From Rhodobacteraceae bacterium M382 (GTDB lineage Bacteria > Pseudomonadota > Alphaproteobacteria > Rhodobacterales > Rhodobacteraceae), in assembly GCA_025141015.1 (NCBI GenBank), contig CP081098.1, positions 1,432,501 through 1,496,500 on the forward strand: a DNA stretch of 64,000 nucleotides, given 5' to 3'. Below are positions 47,158 to 55,876 of this stretch, piece by piece; positions within the stretch are counted from its first letter, which is position 1; each line of letters opens with the position of its first letter. The position numbers and the translations under genes were made by a program. The notes below the pieces were generated by a model, which saw only the letters and a list, made by a program, of their open reading frames with translations, was not told the DNA's origin and ran no database searches.

Positions 47158-48045
47158 ATGCGAAATTTGGATATCACGACACTGCGTTCTTTTGTGGCGG
47201 TTGCCGACAACGGTGGGGTGACCCGCGCGGCCGGGTTTCTGCATCTCACCCAGTCGGCGGTTTCAATGCAGCTCAAACGGCTCGAAGAGCTGTTGGGTCT
47301 GGAATTGCTGGATCGATCGGGGCGGCGCATTGCGCTGACGGCATCTGGGGAACAGCTGTTGGTCTATGCACGCAAGATGGTTGCCCTGAATGACGAGGTG
47401 ATCGGGCGGCTGACAAACCAGGCGTTCGAAGGGGAGATCGTGCTGGGCGTGCCCCACGATATCGTTTATCCCGCGATTCCGCGGGTGCTGCAGCAATTCA
47501 ATATCGCGTACCCACGGGTCAAGGTGCAGTTGATTTCGTCCTTTACCGTGGCGCTCAAGGAGCAGTTTTCGAAAGGCGAATGTGACCTGGTGCTGACCAC
47601 CGAAAGCTCAGAAACAGCAGAAAGCGAAACTCTGGCCAGTCGTCCGTTGTGCTGGATCGGAGCGCCCGACGGAACAGCCTGGCGGCAGCGGCCGCTGCGT
47701 TTGGCGTTTGGGCGGGCGTGTACCTTCCGGCCCAAGGTGATCACGGCGCTGGATCAGGCGGGAATCCCGTGGGAAATGGCGGTCGAGACGGATTCCGACC
47801 GAACCATCGAGGCGACCGTCAGCGCAGATCTGGCCGTCAACACGATGATAGACGGTGCCGAGCCACCGCATCTGACCCAAATTGATCATAGTGGTGGGTT
47901 GCCTGATCTGCCGACGCAAAAGATCAACCTGTATGGGGCCGATACCACTGGCAGCCAGATTGTCAGTGAGCTGGCTGAATTCGTGCGCCGCGCCTTTCGC
48001 GAGGTCAGCACGCCGATCAGCGTCAAGAACAGGAATGCGGCCTGA
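47158..48045 (+). CDS. LysR-family transcription regulator
   Basis: A 295-residue DNA-binding regulator. Residues 1-65 form the winged helix (TTLRSFVAVADNGGVTRAA; SAVSMQLKRLEELLGLELL), followed by the effector-binding fold. The ligand is unknown. AAGGA precedes two successive ATGs; I take the second, at 47158, because of spacing. It is divergent from a DUF1127 gene and convergent with the quinone oxidoreductase gene. Confidence 0.93.
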   Translation: MRNLDITTLRSFVAVADNGGVTRAAGFLHLTQSAVSMQLKRLEELLGLELLDRSGRRIALTASGEQLLVYARKMVALNDEVIGRLTNQAFEGEIVLGVPHDIVYPAIPRVLQQFNIAYPRVKVQLISSFTVALKEQFSKGECDLVLTTESSETAESETLASRPLCWIGAPDGTAWRQRPLRLAFGRACTFRPKVITALDQAGIPWEMAVETDSDRTIEATVSADLAVNTMIDGAEPPHLTQIDHSGGLPDLPTQKINLYGADTTGSQIVSELAEFVRRAFREVSTPISVKNRNAA

Positions 48046-48159
48046 AAGGGCGCATTTACAGCGCCTTGGGCTTTGCCCGGGGCGCTGCCCGGCCCAACGG
48101 GTTTCGCTGCATCTGTGATGCCGAGAAACCGGGCGGGAGCCCCCGTTCTTGTCATGGGA

Positions 48160-49116
48160 TCAGGGCGTAATCACGACTTTGCCGGTTGATTTGCGCTGGC
48201 GCAGCAATTCCATTCCTTCGTCGACCTGGGCCAGAGGCAAGGTATGGCTGATGTGGGGTGACAGTTTTCCTTCCAGATACCAATCGAACAGCGTCTTGAA
48301 ACTGTCGCGTACGACGTCCGGGCGGAACTTGAGATACCCGCCGATATAGAACCCGATCACATCCAGATTTTTGACCAGCAGGTGATTGGCCGGGATTTGG
48401 GGCACCTCGCCACTGGCAAAGCCAATAGGCAGAAGGCGGGCTTCGGGGTTGCAGGCCCGAAATGCGGCCGTCCATGCAGCCCCCCCAACGGCGTCATAGA
48501 CGACATCGGCTCCGCCCAGTTCCTTGACGCGGATACGCAGGTCCTCGCTGTCATCGATCAGGTGATCCGCCCCGGCAGCCTGGGCTACCGCCAATTTGTC
48601 GGCACCGCGGGCATGGGCAATCACGGTTGCCCCCATCAGCTTGCCGATCTCGACCGCCGTCAGCCCCACGCCTCCGGCTGCACCGGTGACCAGCAGGGTC
48701 TCTCCCGGCTGCAATCTGGCGCGGTATCCCAGGGCCATGTGGCTGGTGCCATAGGCAATTTGAAGGGCAGCCGCCTGTTCGAATGGAATGCCATCGGGCA
48801 ACGGCAATGCCCGGTCTGCGTCGAACACGCCCTGTTCGGCGAGCCCCCCCTGACCTGAATAGACTGCGATTCGTTCGCCGACTGCGAATCCCGTGACATC
48901 GGGCCCAACAGCCTTGACCACGCCTGCAATTTCCATTCCGAGGGTGAACGGAGCCTCTGGTGTGTCCTGATAGGTGCCTTTTTGCATGAGCAGATCGGCG
49001 AAATTAAGCCCACAAGCCTTGATGTCGACCAGGATCTGACCCGCCCCGGGACGGGGGGCTTTGATCTGGATCAACCGGGCCGGGGAGCCGGCAGTGGAAA
49101 TATGATAGGCAAGCAT
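48160..49116 (-). CDS. NADPH:quinone oxidoreductase-type dehydrogenase
   Basis: A 318-residue medium-chain dehydrogenase/reductase without zinc ligands. LNFADLLMQKGTYQ and GMEIAGVVKAVGPDV form the N-terminal catalytic domain, and VTGAAGGVGLTAVEIGK near residue 142 is the NADPH-binding loop. It reduces quinones or enones in relatives. It is convergent with the LysR gene. Confidence 0.92.
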   Translation of the reverse strand: MLAYHISTAGSPARLIQIKAPRPGAGQILVDIKACGLNFADLLMQKGTYQDTPEAPFTLGMEIAGVVKAVGPDVTGFAVGERIAVYSGQGGLAEQGVFDADRALPLPDGIPFEQAAALQIAYGTSHMALGYRARLQPGETLLVTGAAGGVGLTAVEIGKLMGATVIAHARGADKLAVAQAAGADHLIDDSEDLRIRVKELGGADVVYDAVGGAAWTAAFRACNPEARLLPIGFASGEVPQIPANHLLVKNLDVIGFYIGGYLKFRPDVVRDSFKTLFDWYLEGKLSPHISHTLPLAQVDEGMELLRQRKSTGKVVITP

Positions 49117-49463
49117 ATAAAACCCCTATTTTCCCGATAGTAAGCCGTGGTTTTTGATCTGGTGTCAAACGCATTTCCTGTCGCCAACCCGCTATTTAGG
49201 GGGAGGGTGCGGCACGTTGGAAAACATGGGGAAACAGCGAAATTTGCGTGTGAAATATACGGAAACGTGAGGTCCAGCAATCGGCTATGGAGAGTGATCC
49301 GGGTTGAATTCAACCGAAAAGGGCGTAAACTCTCGCGATAGAGGTGCGGTTTGGGACGCAATCATAGTTGAGGAAACGGTAAGGATACCTCGGTAAGATC
49401 ACAGAGGTATCCTGGGGCTATGTGAGTGCCTGACGGTAACCAGTGTTGTACAAGGAGAAACGC
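49117..49463. other. Divergent promoter region between the quinone oxidoreductase and XRE genes
   Basis: About 350 nt with no gene. It must hold promoters for both genes and contains the 10-bp perfect dyad described separately. Confidence 0.6.
49382..49413. promoter_or_regulatory. Perfect 10-bp inverted repeat upstream of the XRE regulator
   Basis: AGGATACCTC and GAGGTATCCT are exact reverse complements with a 12-nt spacer, about 50 nt before the XRE start. It could be an operator for autoregulation or a leader hairpin. There is no T-run. Confidence 0.55.
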
Positions 49464-49835
49464 ATGACCCATCCCGTAGACGTGCACGTGGGCAAGCGCG
49501 TAAGACATCGTCGTTGGCTGATCGGCATGACCCAGCAGCAGCTGGCGGAACAGGTTGGCATTAAATTCCAGCAGATTCAGAAGTATGAAACCGGTGCGAA
49601 CCGGGTCAGCGCATCCCGACTGTGGGATATCGCCGAAGCCCTGGATGTGCCGGTCAGTTTCTTCTTTGAAGGATTGGACGAGACGGAAAAGGCCGAGGGC
49701 AAGAAGTCCATGGTGCCTGACGACCTGATGGGTCACAAGGAAGCTCTGGATCTGGTGCGCTCCTATTATGCGATCCCGGAAAACCAGCGTCGCCGCCTGT
49801 TTGAATTGGCGCGTGTTCTGAGCGACGTCGCCTGA
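49464..49835 (+). CDS. XRE-family helix-turn-helix regulator
   Basis: A 123-residue regulator. The helix-turn-helix is in residues 9-65 (TQQQLAEQVGIKFQQIQKYE; SRLWDIAEALDVPVSFFF). The C-terminus (ALDLVRSYYAIPENQRRRLF) resembles the dimer part of roseobacter XRE proteins. ACAAGGAGAAACGC precedes the ATG. It lies 71 nt upstream of the phosphatase gene on the same strand. Confidence 0.93.
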   Translation: MTHPVDVHVGKRVRHRRWLIGMTQQQLAEQVGIKFQQIQKYETGANRVSASRLWDIAEALDVPVSFFFEGLDETEKAEGKKSMVPDDLMGHKEALDLVRSYYAIPENQRRRLFELARVLSDVA

Positions 49836-49906
49836 AAACGGGTAGATCAGGACAAAAGGGCAATTCGCTCTTGAAATGAACGCGGCACAGTGGCACCCGG
49901 TTGGGT

Positions 49907-50698
49907 ATGTCACATGCCGCGTTTTCCGATCTTGAAATTGCCCACAAACTGGCCGATGCCGCCCGTGCGGCGATCCTGCCGTATTTCCGCCGTGCTGATC
50001 TGGGCACGGAGAACAAGGATCAGGGCGGGTTCGACCCGGTGACCATTGCTGACCGCGAAGCGGAACAGGCCATGCGGGCCGTATTGGCCGAGCATCGCCC
50101 AACGGATGGAGTCTGGGGCGAAGAATTTGGACGACATGACGGCAGCTCTGGCCGCATGTGGGTTCTGGACCCGATCGACGGCACCCGTGGATTTATCAGC
50201 GGCACCCCGACTTGGGGGGTCTTGATTGCGTTGTCAGACGGTGATGGCCCATTTTTGGGTGTGATTGACCAACCTTATACTGGTGAGCGATTCGTCGGCG
50301 GTTCGGGGGGGGCGGTGATGACAGGTCCGATGGGGGAAACTGCGTTGGGGACCCGATCCACCTCTGATCTGAATGAGGCCATCGTCTTTACCACCTTTCC
50401 CGAAGTCGGATCCGCTGATGATCGGTCGGGTTTTGAAGCTGTGGCCGGGCAGTGTCGCTTGGCGCGCTACGGAATGGATTGTTACGCTTATGCGCTGCTT
50501 GCGGCTGGTCAGATTGATCTGGTCATCGAAGCGGGATTGAACCCCTATGACATTCAGGGACCCATCGCCGTGATCCAGGCGGCAGGCGGGATCGTCACGG
50601 ATTGGCAAGGCGGCCCGGCTCACAACGGTGGGCGCGCTTTGGCTGCAGCCAATGCACAGCTGCATGCCCAGGCGCTGGCCATCCTGACCCAATTCTGA
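49907..50698 (+). CDS. hisN: Inositol monophosphatase-family enzyme (probable histidinol-phosphatase)
   Basis: A 263-residue Mg-dependent phosphatase. WGEEFG near residue 71 and WVLDPIDGTRGFISG near 85 hold the metal ligands; LNPYDIQGPIAVIQAAGG near 207 is the C-terminal motif. The sequence fits the HisN-type histidinol-phosphatase branch used by alphaproteobacteria, but the family also hydrolyses inositol and other phosphates. I prefer the ATG at 49907; a TTG two codons upstream is possible. Confidence 0.85.
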   Translation: MSHAAFSDLEIAHKLADAARAAILPYFRRADLGTENKDQGGFDPVTIADREAEQAMRAVLAEHRPTDGVWGEEFGRHDGSSGRMWVLDPIDGTRGFISGTPTWGVLIALSDGDGPFLGVIDQPYTGERFVGGSGGAVMTGPMGETALGTRSTSDLNEAIVFTTFPEVGSADDRSGFEAVAGQCRLARYGMDCYAYALLAAGQIDLVIEAGLNPYDIQGPIAVIQAAGGIVTDWQGGPAHNGGRALAAANAQLHAQALAILTQF

Positions 50699-50970
50699 TC
50701 GGATCCGCCGACTCGCAATGCTCCCGCCCGTGTCCAACGCATCACAGATGCGCCGGACCCCGTTGGGCGTGGCGTTGCACGGACAAGCCCGCACAACGCC
50801 GGCTGCGATTGTGCCAGTCGCGCATCTGCCCCAGGAACCGGGGCTTGAGTCGGGGCGACGGACACGATATCTTTGCGGCCATATCAGCGCCGAGTCCTTT
50901 GCCCGTCTTCTGTCGGCGCGTCCAAAACACTTCTTCACCGAAGCGGGCCAAATGAAGGAGTGTATGTCTG

Positions 50971-52317
50971 ATGACCGAAATTCTGATCCGCAATGCCCAC
51001 ACCATCGTGACAATGGACGATGCCCGGCGCGAGCTTTCGGGGATGGATCTGTTGATGCGCGATGGGGTGATCGCCTCAATTGGGGAAAATTTGGCGCTCA
51101 CCCGGGCGGACACAGGCGACATCATTGATGCGGCCAGCTGCGTCGTGACACCGGGGTTGGTCAACACCCACCATCACCTGTATCAGACGCTGACCCGTGC
51201 TGTACCCGGCGCACAGGACGCCCTGCTGTTTGGCTGGTTGCAACGGCTCTACCCGATCTGGGCAAGGTTTGGCCCCGAAGAGATGTTCATTTCGGCTCAG
51301 GTGGGATTGGCGGAGCTCGCGCTTTCGGGGTGTTCGCTCAGTTCAGATCATCTGTATCTCTACCCCAATGGTGCCCGGCTCGAAGATACGATTTCTGCGG
51401 CGCGCGAAATCGGGCTGCGGTTTCATCCGACACGCGGCGCGATGAGCATCGGTGAAAGCGCGGGTGGGTTGCCTCCGGATAGCCTGGTTGAACGTGAAGC
51501 GGATATTCTGACGGACATGATCCGGGTCGTCGACGCCTTTCACGATCCTGACCCAGGATCCATGTGCCGGGTGGGCCTGGCACCCTGCAGCCCCTTTTCT
51601 GTCAGCCGCGACCTGATGCGGGATGCGGCCCTTCTGGCCCGCGACAAGGGCGTGATGCTGCACACCCATTTGGCCGAAAATGACGAGGACATCGCCTATT
51701 CCGAGGCAAATTTCGGATGCCGCCCAGGACAATACGCCGAAGAGCTGGGCTGGACCGGTGAGGACGTCTGGCACGCCCATTGTGTGAAACTGGATGAGGC
51801 GGAAATCGACCTCTTTGCCAGAACCCGTACCGGTGTCGCCCATTGCCCGTGTTCGAATTGTCGTCTTGGCAGCGGCATTGCGCCGGTTCGCCGGATGCGG
51901 GACGCGGGTGTCAAGGTGGGTTTGGGGGTCGATGGCTCGGCCAGCAATGACAGCGGCAACATTATGGCCGAGGCGCGCCAGTCGATGTTGCTGCAACGCG
52001 TGTCCCAAGGCGCAGACGCCATGAGCGCCCGGGAGGCTTTGGAAATCGCAACCCGCGGCGGCGCGGATGTGCTGGGGCGCCCGGATTGCGGCCGCCTTGC
52101 GGTCGGGAAACGTGCCGATATCGCGCTCTGGGACATCTCGGGTATCGACAGCGCCGGCAGTTGGGATCCAGCGGCTTTGCTGCTGGCGGGGCCGACGCGG
52201 GTCAAACATCTGCTGGTCGAAGGGCGCCAGGTCGTGCAGGACGGCCAGATAGCAACCTTGGATCTGCCCAAAGTGATAGAACGTCAAACCCAGCTGGTCC
52301 ATCGTCTGATGGCGTGA
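50971..52317 (+). CDS. 8-oxoguanine deaminase (amidohydrolase)
   Basis: A 448-residue amidohydrolase. H67 and H69 in NTHHHLYQ are metal ligands, LSSDHLYLYPNG near 124 and AHCPCSNCRLGSG near 290 are characteristic of 8-oxoguanine deaminases, and GLGVDGSASNDSGN holds the catalytic aspartate. It converts 8-oxoguanine to urate and ammonia. It is convergent with guaD, so the pair handles normal and damaged guanine. GAAGGAGTGTATGTCTG precedes the ATG. Confidence 0.85.
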   Translation: MTEILIRNAHTIVTMDDARRELSGMDLLMRDGVIASIGENLALTRADTGDIIDAASCVVTPGLVNTHHHLYQTLTRAVPGAQDALLFGWLQRLYPIWARFGPEEMFISAQVGLAELALSGCSLSSDHLYLYPNGARLEDTISAAREIGLRFHPTRGAMSIGESAGGLPPDSLVEREADILTDMIRVVDAFHDPDPGSMCRVGLAPCSPFSVSRDLMRDAALLARDKGVMLHTHLAENDEDIAYSEANFGCRPGQYAEELGWTGEDVWHAHCVKLDEAEIDLFARTRTGVAHCPCSNCRLGSGIAPVRRMRDAGVKVGLGVDGSASNDSGNIMAEARQSMLLQRVSQGADAMSAREALEIATRGGADVLGRPDCGRLAVGKRADIALWDISGIDSAGSWDPAALLLAGPTRVKHLLVEGRQVVQDGQIATLDLPKVIERQTQLVHRLMA

Positions 52318-52324
52318 TCGCATT

Positions 52325-52378
52325 TGCTTCTTTCTGGTCCCAAATACCTTGGGGGGCAAGGGGGCAACGCCCCCAAAA
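52325..52378. repeat. Dispersed intergenic repeat, copy D
   Basis: TGCTTCTTTCTGGTCCCAAA then TACCTTGGGG, followed by GGGGGCAACGCCCCC, a hairpin. It lies 8 nt after the 8-oxoguanine deaminase stop and 30 nt before the guaD stop, between two convergent genes, and probably ends both transcripts. Confidence 0.65.
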
Positions 52379-52407
52379 CTCCCTGACAACCTGGGCCAGA
52401 ACAGGTT

Positions 52408-53694
52408 TCAAACAGACCGTTTTCCGCCAATCCAGACTTCGGCAACGGCCCGATCATCCCCCATCATGATGGTGGGGAACAGGGCTTCCCACAGGTCGGC
52501 AGCGCGTTGCGATCTTTGCGCGATTGCGGGGGTCGAGCTCAGATCCAAGACCACTATATCGGCCTCCATGCCGGGGGCGATATTGCCGATCCTGTCGTCC
52601 ATCCGCAGCGCCGTGGCGGACCCTTGGGTCGCCAGCCAGATCAACTGTGACGCGTGCAATGGGGTGCCGCGCAATTGGCCGATCTCATAGGCGGCCGCCA
52701 TCGTGCGCAGCATCGAAAAACTGGATCCGCCGCCGGTGTCGGTGGCCAGACCGATCCGCTGGCCCTGGGCCATCAAACCGGCCATATCGAACAGACCAGA
52801 CCCGATAAAGGTATTGGATGTGGGGCAATGCACCAAGGCGGCCCCATGCTCTCGCAGTCGGTCCCGTTCGCGCTCTTCCAGGTGAATGGCGTGCCCATAC
52901 AAGCCCCGCCCGCCCAGCAGACCGAATTTTTCATATGTATCCAGATAGTCACGGGCATCCGGGTAGAGTGATAGCACCCACTCAATTTCGTCGGTTTGTT
53001 CGCTCAGATGGGTTTGCATCAGAACCTCGGGATGCTCGGCCCATAACGCGCCCAGGGCTTCCATCTGCTCCGGGGTAGAGGTGGGCGAGAACCGGGGTGT
53101 GATCGCATATTCCAACCGATCTACGCCGTGCCATTTTTCCAGCAACCGTTTGCTGTCGTCATAGGCGCTATGTGCGCTGTCGCACAGGCCATCTGGGGCA
53201 TTGCGATCCATACAGGTCTTGCCGGTGACGATCCGTTGACCCCGCGCCTGGGCCGCAGTGAACAGCGCATCGACGCTTTCGGGATGAATGGTGGCAAAGC
53301 TGCAAACGCTGGTCGTGCCATGTGACGTGGTCAAATCCAGATAGCGGTTGGCAATTTCATCCGCATAGACAGGGTCGCCAAATCGCATTTCCTCTGGGAA
53401 CGTATAGCTGTTCAACCAGTCGATCAGACGCTTGCCCCAACTCGCAATCATCGCGGTCTGCGGAAAATGCACATGGGCGTCCACAAACCCGGCGCAAATC
53501 AGATGATCTCCATAGTCCACGATCTGCGCCTGAGGATTCGCAGCCTGCAATTCGTCCTCAGACCCCAACGCAACCACCTTGCCCTTGCCAATAGCCACGG
53601 CTTCGCAGGTTTGGCTGGCGGCGGTTGGATCCTCTTCAAACGGGGAGCTGTGAAAGGACAGGACGTGCCCTTTGAGTATGAAATCTGCTTGCAT
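52408..53694 (-). CDS. guaD: Guanine deaminase
   Basis: Converts guanine to xanthine. It is 428 residues long. CAGFVDAHVHFPQT at 68-80 holds the metal ligands H74 and H76, and GRGLYGHAIHL and GLATDTGGGSSFSML complete the active site. The ATG at 53694 begins MQADFILKGHVLSF; the longer frame starts in unrelated sequence. It lies divergent from mgtE. Confidence 0.94.
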   Translation of the reverse strand: MQADFILKGHVLSFHSSPFEEDPTAASQTCEAVAIGKGKVVALGSEDELQAANPQAQIVDYGDHLICAGFVDAHVHFPQTAMIASWGKRLIDWLNSYTFPEEMRFGDPVYADEIANRYLDLTTSHGTTSVCSFATIHPESVDALFTAAQARGQRIVTGKTCMDRNAPDGLCDSAHSAYDDSKRLLEKWHGVDRLEYAITPRFSPTSTPEQMEALGALWAEHPEVLMQTHLSEQTDEIEWVLSLYPDARDYLDTYEKFGLLGGRGLYGHAIHLEERERDRLREHGAALVHCPTSNTFIGSGLFDMAGLMAQGQRIGLATDTGGGSSFSMLRTMAAAYEIGQLRGTPLHASQLIWLATQGSATALRMDDRIGNIAPGMEADIVVLDLSSTPAIAQRSQRAADLWEALFPTIMMGDDRAVAEVWIGGKRSV

Positions 53695-53835
53695 TGCGCG
53701 TGTCCGTGGTTGCCAAATGACGTCCAGCACGATAGCCGCCGCAACAGTTGCGGTAAATTCCACCATTGTCATTGTTTTTCGGTAGCTGCTTCTTTTAGGT
53801 TGCAGCCAATCGACGGTCAGCCAGGGGGTACAGGT

Positions 53836-55221
53836 ATGGAAGATATGGACATCGACCTGGCCCGGGAAGACGACTCCGAAGCTTATATGCTGGATCGCAA
53901 GAACGTGTCGGCGATCCTATATGCGGTCGAAATCGAAGACCGCCAAAAGCTGACCGAACTGATGGAACCGCTGCATGCGGCGGACATCGCTGACCTTCTG
54001 GAACAGATCAACGCCTATGACCGGGCACGCCTGATCCGATTGTATGATCGCGAATTCGACGGCGACATCCTGTCGGAACTGGACGAATCGATCCGCGAGG
54101 AAGTGATCGCCATCCTACGCCCTGATGTTTTGGCGGATGCGGTGCGCGACCTGGACAGCGATGATGTCGTCGACTTGCTGGAGGATCTCGAAGAGCCCCA
54201 GCAGGAAGCAATCCTGGACGCGCTGGAAGATGCCGACCGGGCGGTGGTCGAGCAATCCCTGAGCTATCCGGAAAATTCCGCCGGTCGACTGATGCAGCGC
54301 GAAGTGGTGATGGCCCCCGAGCATTGGAATGTCGGTCAGGCCATCGATTTCATGCGCACACATGACGATCTGCCAGAGCAATTCTATCACATGGTGTTGG
54401 TCAATCCGCGGATGCACCCGGTCGGCAACGTGACACTGGGCAAGATCATGGGCGCGCATCGCGCCACCCCGTTGCAGACGTTGGTCGAAGAGAGCTTTCA
54501 GGTCATCCCGGTCAATCAGGACGAAGAGGATGTGGCCTATGCCTTTAATCAGTATCACCTGATTTCCGCGCCTGTGGTGGATGAAGAGGGCCGCATCGTC
54601 GGGGTTATCACCATCGACGATGCCATGGTGGTGCTGGACGAAGAGCACGAAGAGGACATTCTGCGACTGGCTGGTGTGGGCGAAGGATCCCTGTCGGACC
54701 GGGTATTTGAAACCACGATGCAGCGGTTTCCATGGTTGGCGGTGAACCTGGTCACGGCGGTCTTGGCGTCACTGGTCATTTCGATGTTCGAAGAGACGAT
54801 TGCACGCTTTGTGGCTCTTGCCGTATTGATGCCGATTGTCGCGTCCATGGGTGGCAATGCCGGGACGCAAAGTTTGACCGTCGCGGTGCGGGCCCTCGCG
54901 ACCAAGGATTTGACCAGATCCAACGTATGGCGTGTGATCCGACGCGAGGCGCTGGTGGGGCTGATCAACGGGCTGGTCTTTGCTGTCGTCATGGGGCTGG
55001 TCGGTTTGGCGTGGTTCGGGTCCCCCCTGTTGGGCGGTGTCATAGCGGTCGCAATGGTGATCAATCTGGTCGTGGCCGGGCTGGCCGGGACCATCGTTCC
55101 AGTGCTTTTGGAGAAAGCAGGAGTTGATCCGGCATTGGCCTCGGGGTCCTTTGTGACGACGGTGACGGATGTGGTCGGGTTTTTTGCATTTCTGGGTTTG
55201 GCGGCCGTCATGCTGCTGTAG
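53836..55221 (+). CDS. mgtE: MgtE-family magnesium transporter
   Basis: A Mg2+ channel of 461 residues, working as a dimer. The N domain (residues 20-130) is acidic, two CBS domains follow (about 135-260), and five helices end the protein. ASMGGNAGTQSLTVAVRALA is the pore-region signature. The ATG at 53836 follows AGGGGGTACAGGT. It is followed 28 nt later by the 5-FCL gene. Confidence 0.95.
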   Translation: MEDMDIDLAREDDSEAYMLDRKNVSAILYAVEIEDRQKLTELMEPLHAADIADLLEQINAYDRARLIRLYDREFDGDILSELDESIREEVIAILRPDVLADAVRDLDSDDVVDLLEDLEEPQQEAILDALEDADRAVVEQSLSYPENSAGRLMQREVVMAPEHWNVGQAIDFMRTHDDLPEQFYHMVLVNPRMHPVGNVTLGKIMGAHRATPLQTLVEESFQVIPVNQDEEDVAYAFNQYHLISAPVVDEEGRIVGVITIDDAMVVLDEEHEEDILRLAGVGEGSLSDRVFETTMQRFPWLAVNLVTAVLASLVISMFEETIARFVALAVLMPIVASMGGNAGTQSLTVAVRALATKDLTRSNVWRVIRREALVGLINGLVFAVVMGLVGLAWFGSPLLGGVIAVAMVINLVVAGLAGTIVPVLLEKAGVDPALASGSFVTTVTDVVGFFAFLGLAAVMLL

Positions 55222-55249
55222 CAGTGGCCAGGAGAAGGTGGTGAACAAT

Positions 55250-55810
55250 ATGGATCTGGTCGAAATCAAGGCGGTGGCCCGCAAGGATGCGTTTGCGAGA
55301 CGTAAAGCGGCCCATGGTACGCAGATCCCTGGTGCCGCGGGACATCTTGCCGAGGTACTGGCCGGGTACCGTGGTGTGCCGCTGGCCGGGTATATGCCGA
55401 TCAGAACCGAGATAGATCCCCTGCCAGTCATGGCCGAAGCGGCGGCCTATGGGCCGGTCGGCGTGCCCGTGATCCAGGGGGCTGGTTTGCCGCTCAAGTT
55501 CAGCCGCTGGCAGCCCAACGGTGCATTGCGTGAAGGTCCGTTTGGTGCGCAGGTGCCAGAGGTGGACGACTATTTCGAACCGGAAATCCTGGTGGTGCCG
55601 TTGGTCGCCTTTGACGCCAAAGGTGGGCGGCTGGGGTATGGTGGCGGGTTCTATGACCGAACATTGGAACTGCTGCGCGGCAAACGGGCGACGCTGGCCA
55701 TCGGGTTTGCCTTTGATGCGCAGGAGGCCGAGGATTTGCCACTGGAGCCCACAGATCAGCCGCTGGACATGTTGATCACCGAACGCAGGATCTTGAGCTT
55801 TCGCACGTGA
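55250..55810 (+). CDS. 5-formyltetrahydrofolate cyclo-ligase
   Basis: Returns 5-formyl-THF to the active folate pool. It is 186 residues long. PIRTEIDP is the substrate-binding stretch and KGGRLGYGGGFYDRTLELL the ATP-binding motif. AGGAGAAGG lies upstream; I take the ATG at 55250. In many bacteria this gene is next to the 6S RNA gene (ssrS), but none is recognised here. Confidence 0.93.
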   Translation: MDLVEIKAVARKDAFARRKAAHGTQIPGAAGHLAEVLAGYRGVPLAGYMPIRTEIDPLPVMAEAAAYGPVGVPVIQGAGLPLKFSRWQPNGALREGPFGAQVPEVDDYFEPEILVVPLVAFDAKGGRLGYGGGFYDRTLELLRGKRATLAIGFAFDAQEAEDLPLEPTDQPLDMLITERRILSFRT

Positions 55811-55844
55811 TGCGCCCCCCGCGGCTGTTCAGCCGCGCGTGCGA
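55801..55844. terminator. Convergent terminator-like hairpin after the 5-FCL gene
   Basis: TCGCACG at 55801 pairs with CGTGCGA at 55838, enclosing a perfect GCGGCTG-TT-CAGCCGC hairpin. GCCGTTTT follows on the plus strand. It overlaps the end of the 5-FCL gene and may serve both it and the convergent oxygenase gene. Confidence 0.5.
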
Positions 55845-55876
55845 GCCGTTTTGAAGCGGCTGGGGAATGGTGGTGA

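Noticed and set aside
50699-50970. Frame 50718-51128 upstream of the 8-oxoguanine deaminase
   Set aside because: It overlaps the true start of the deaminase in another frame and has no recognisable sequence.
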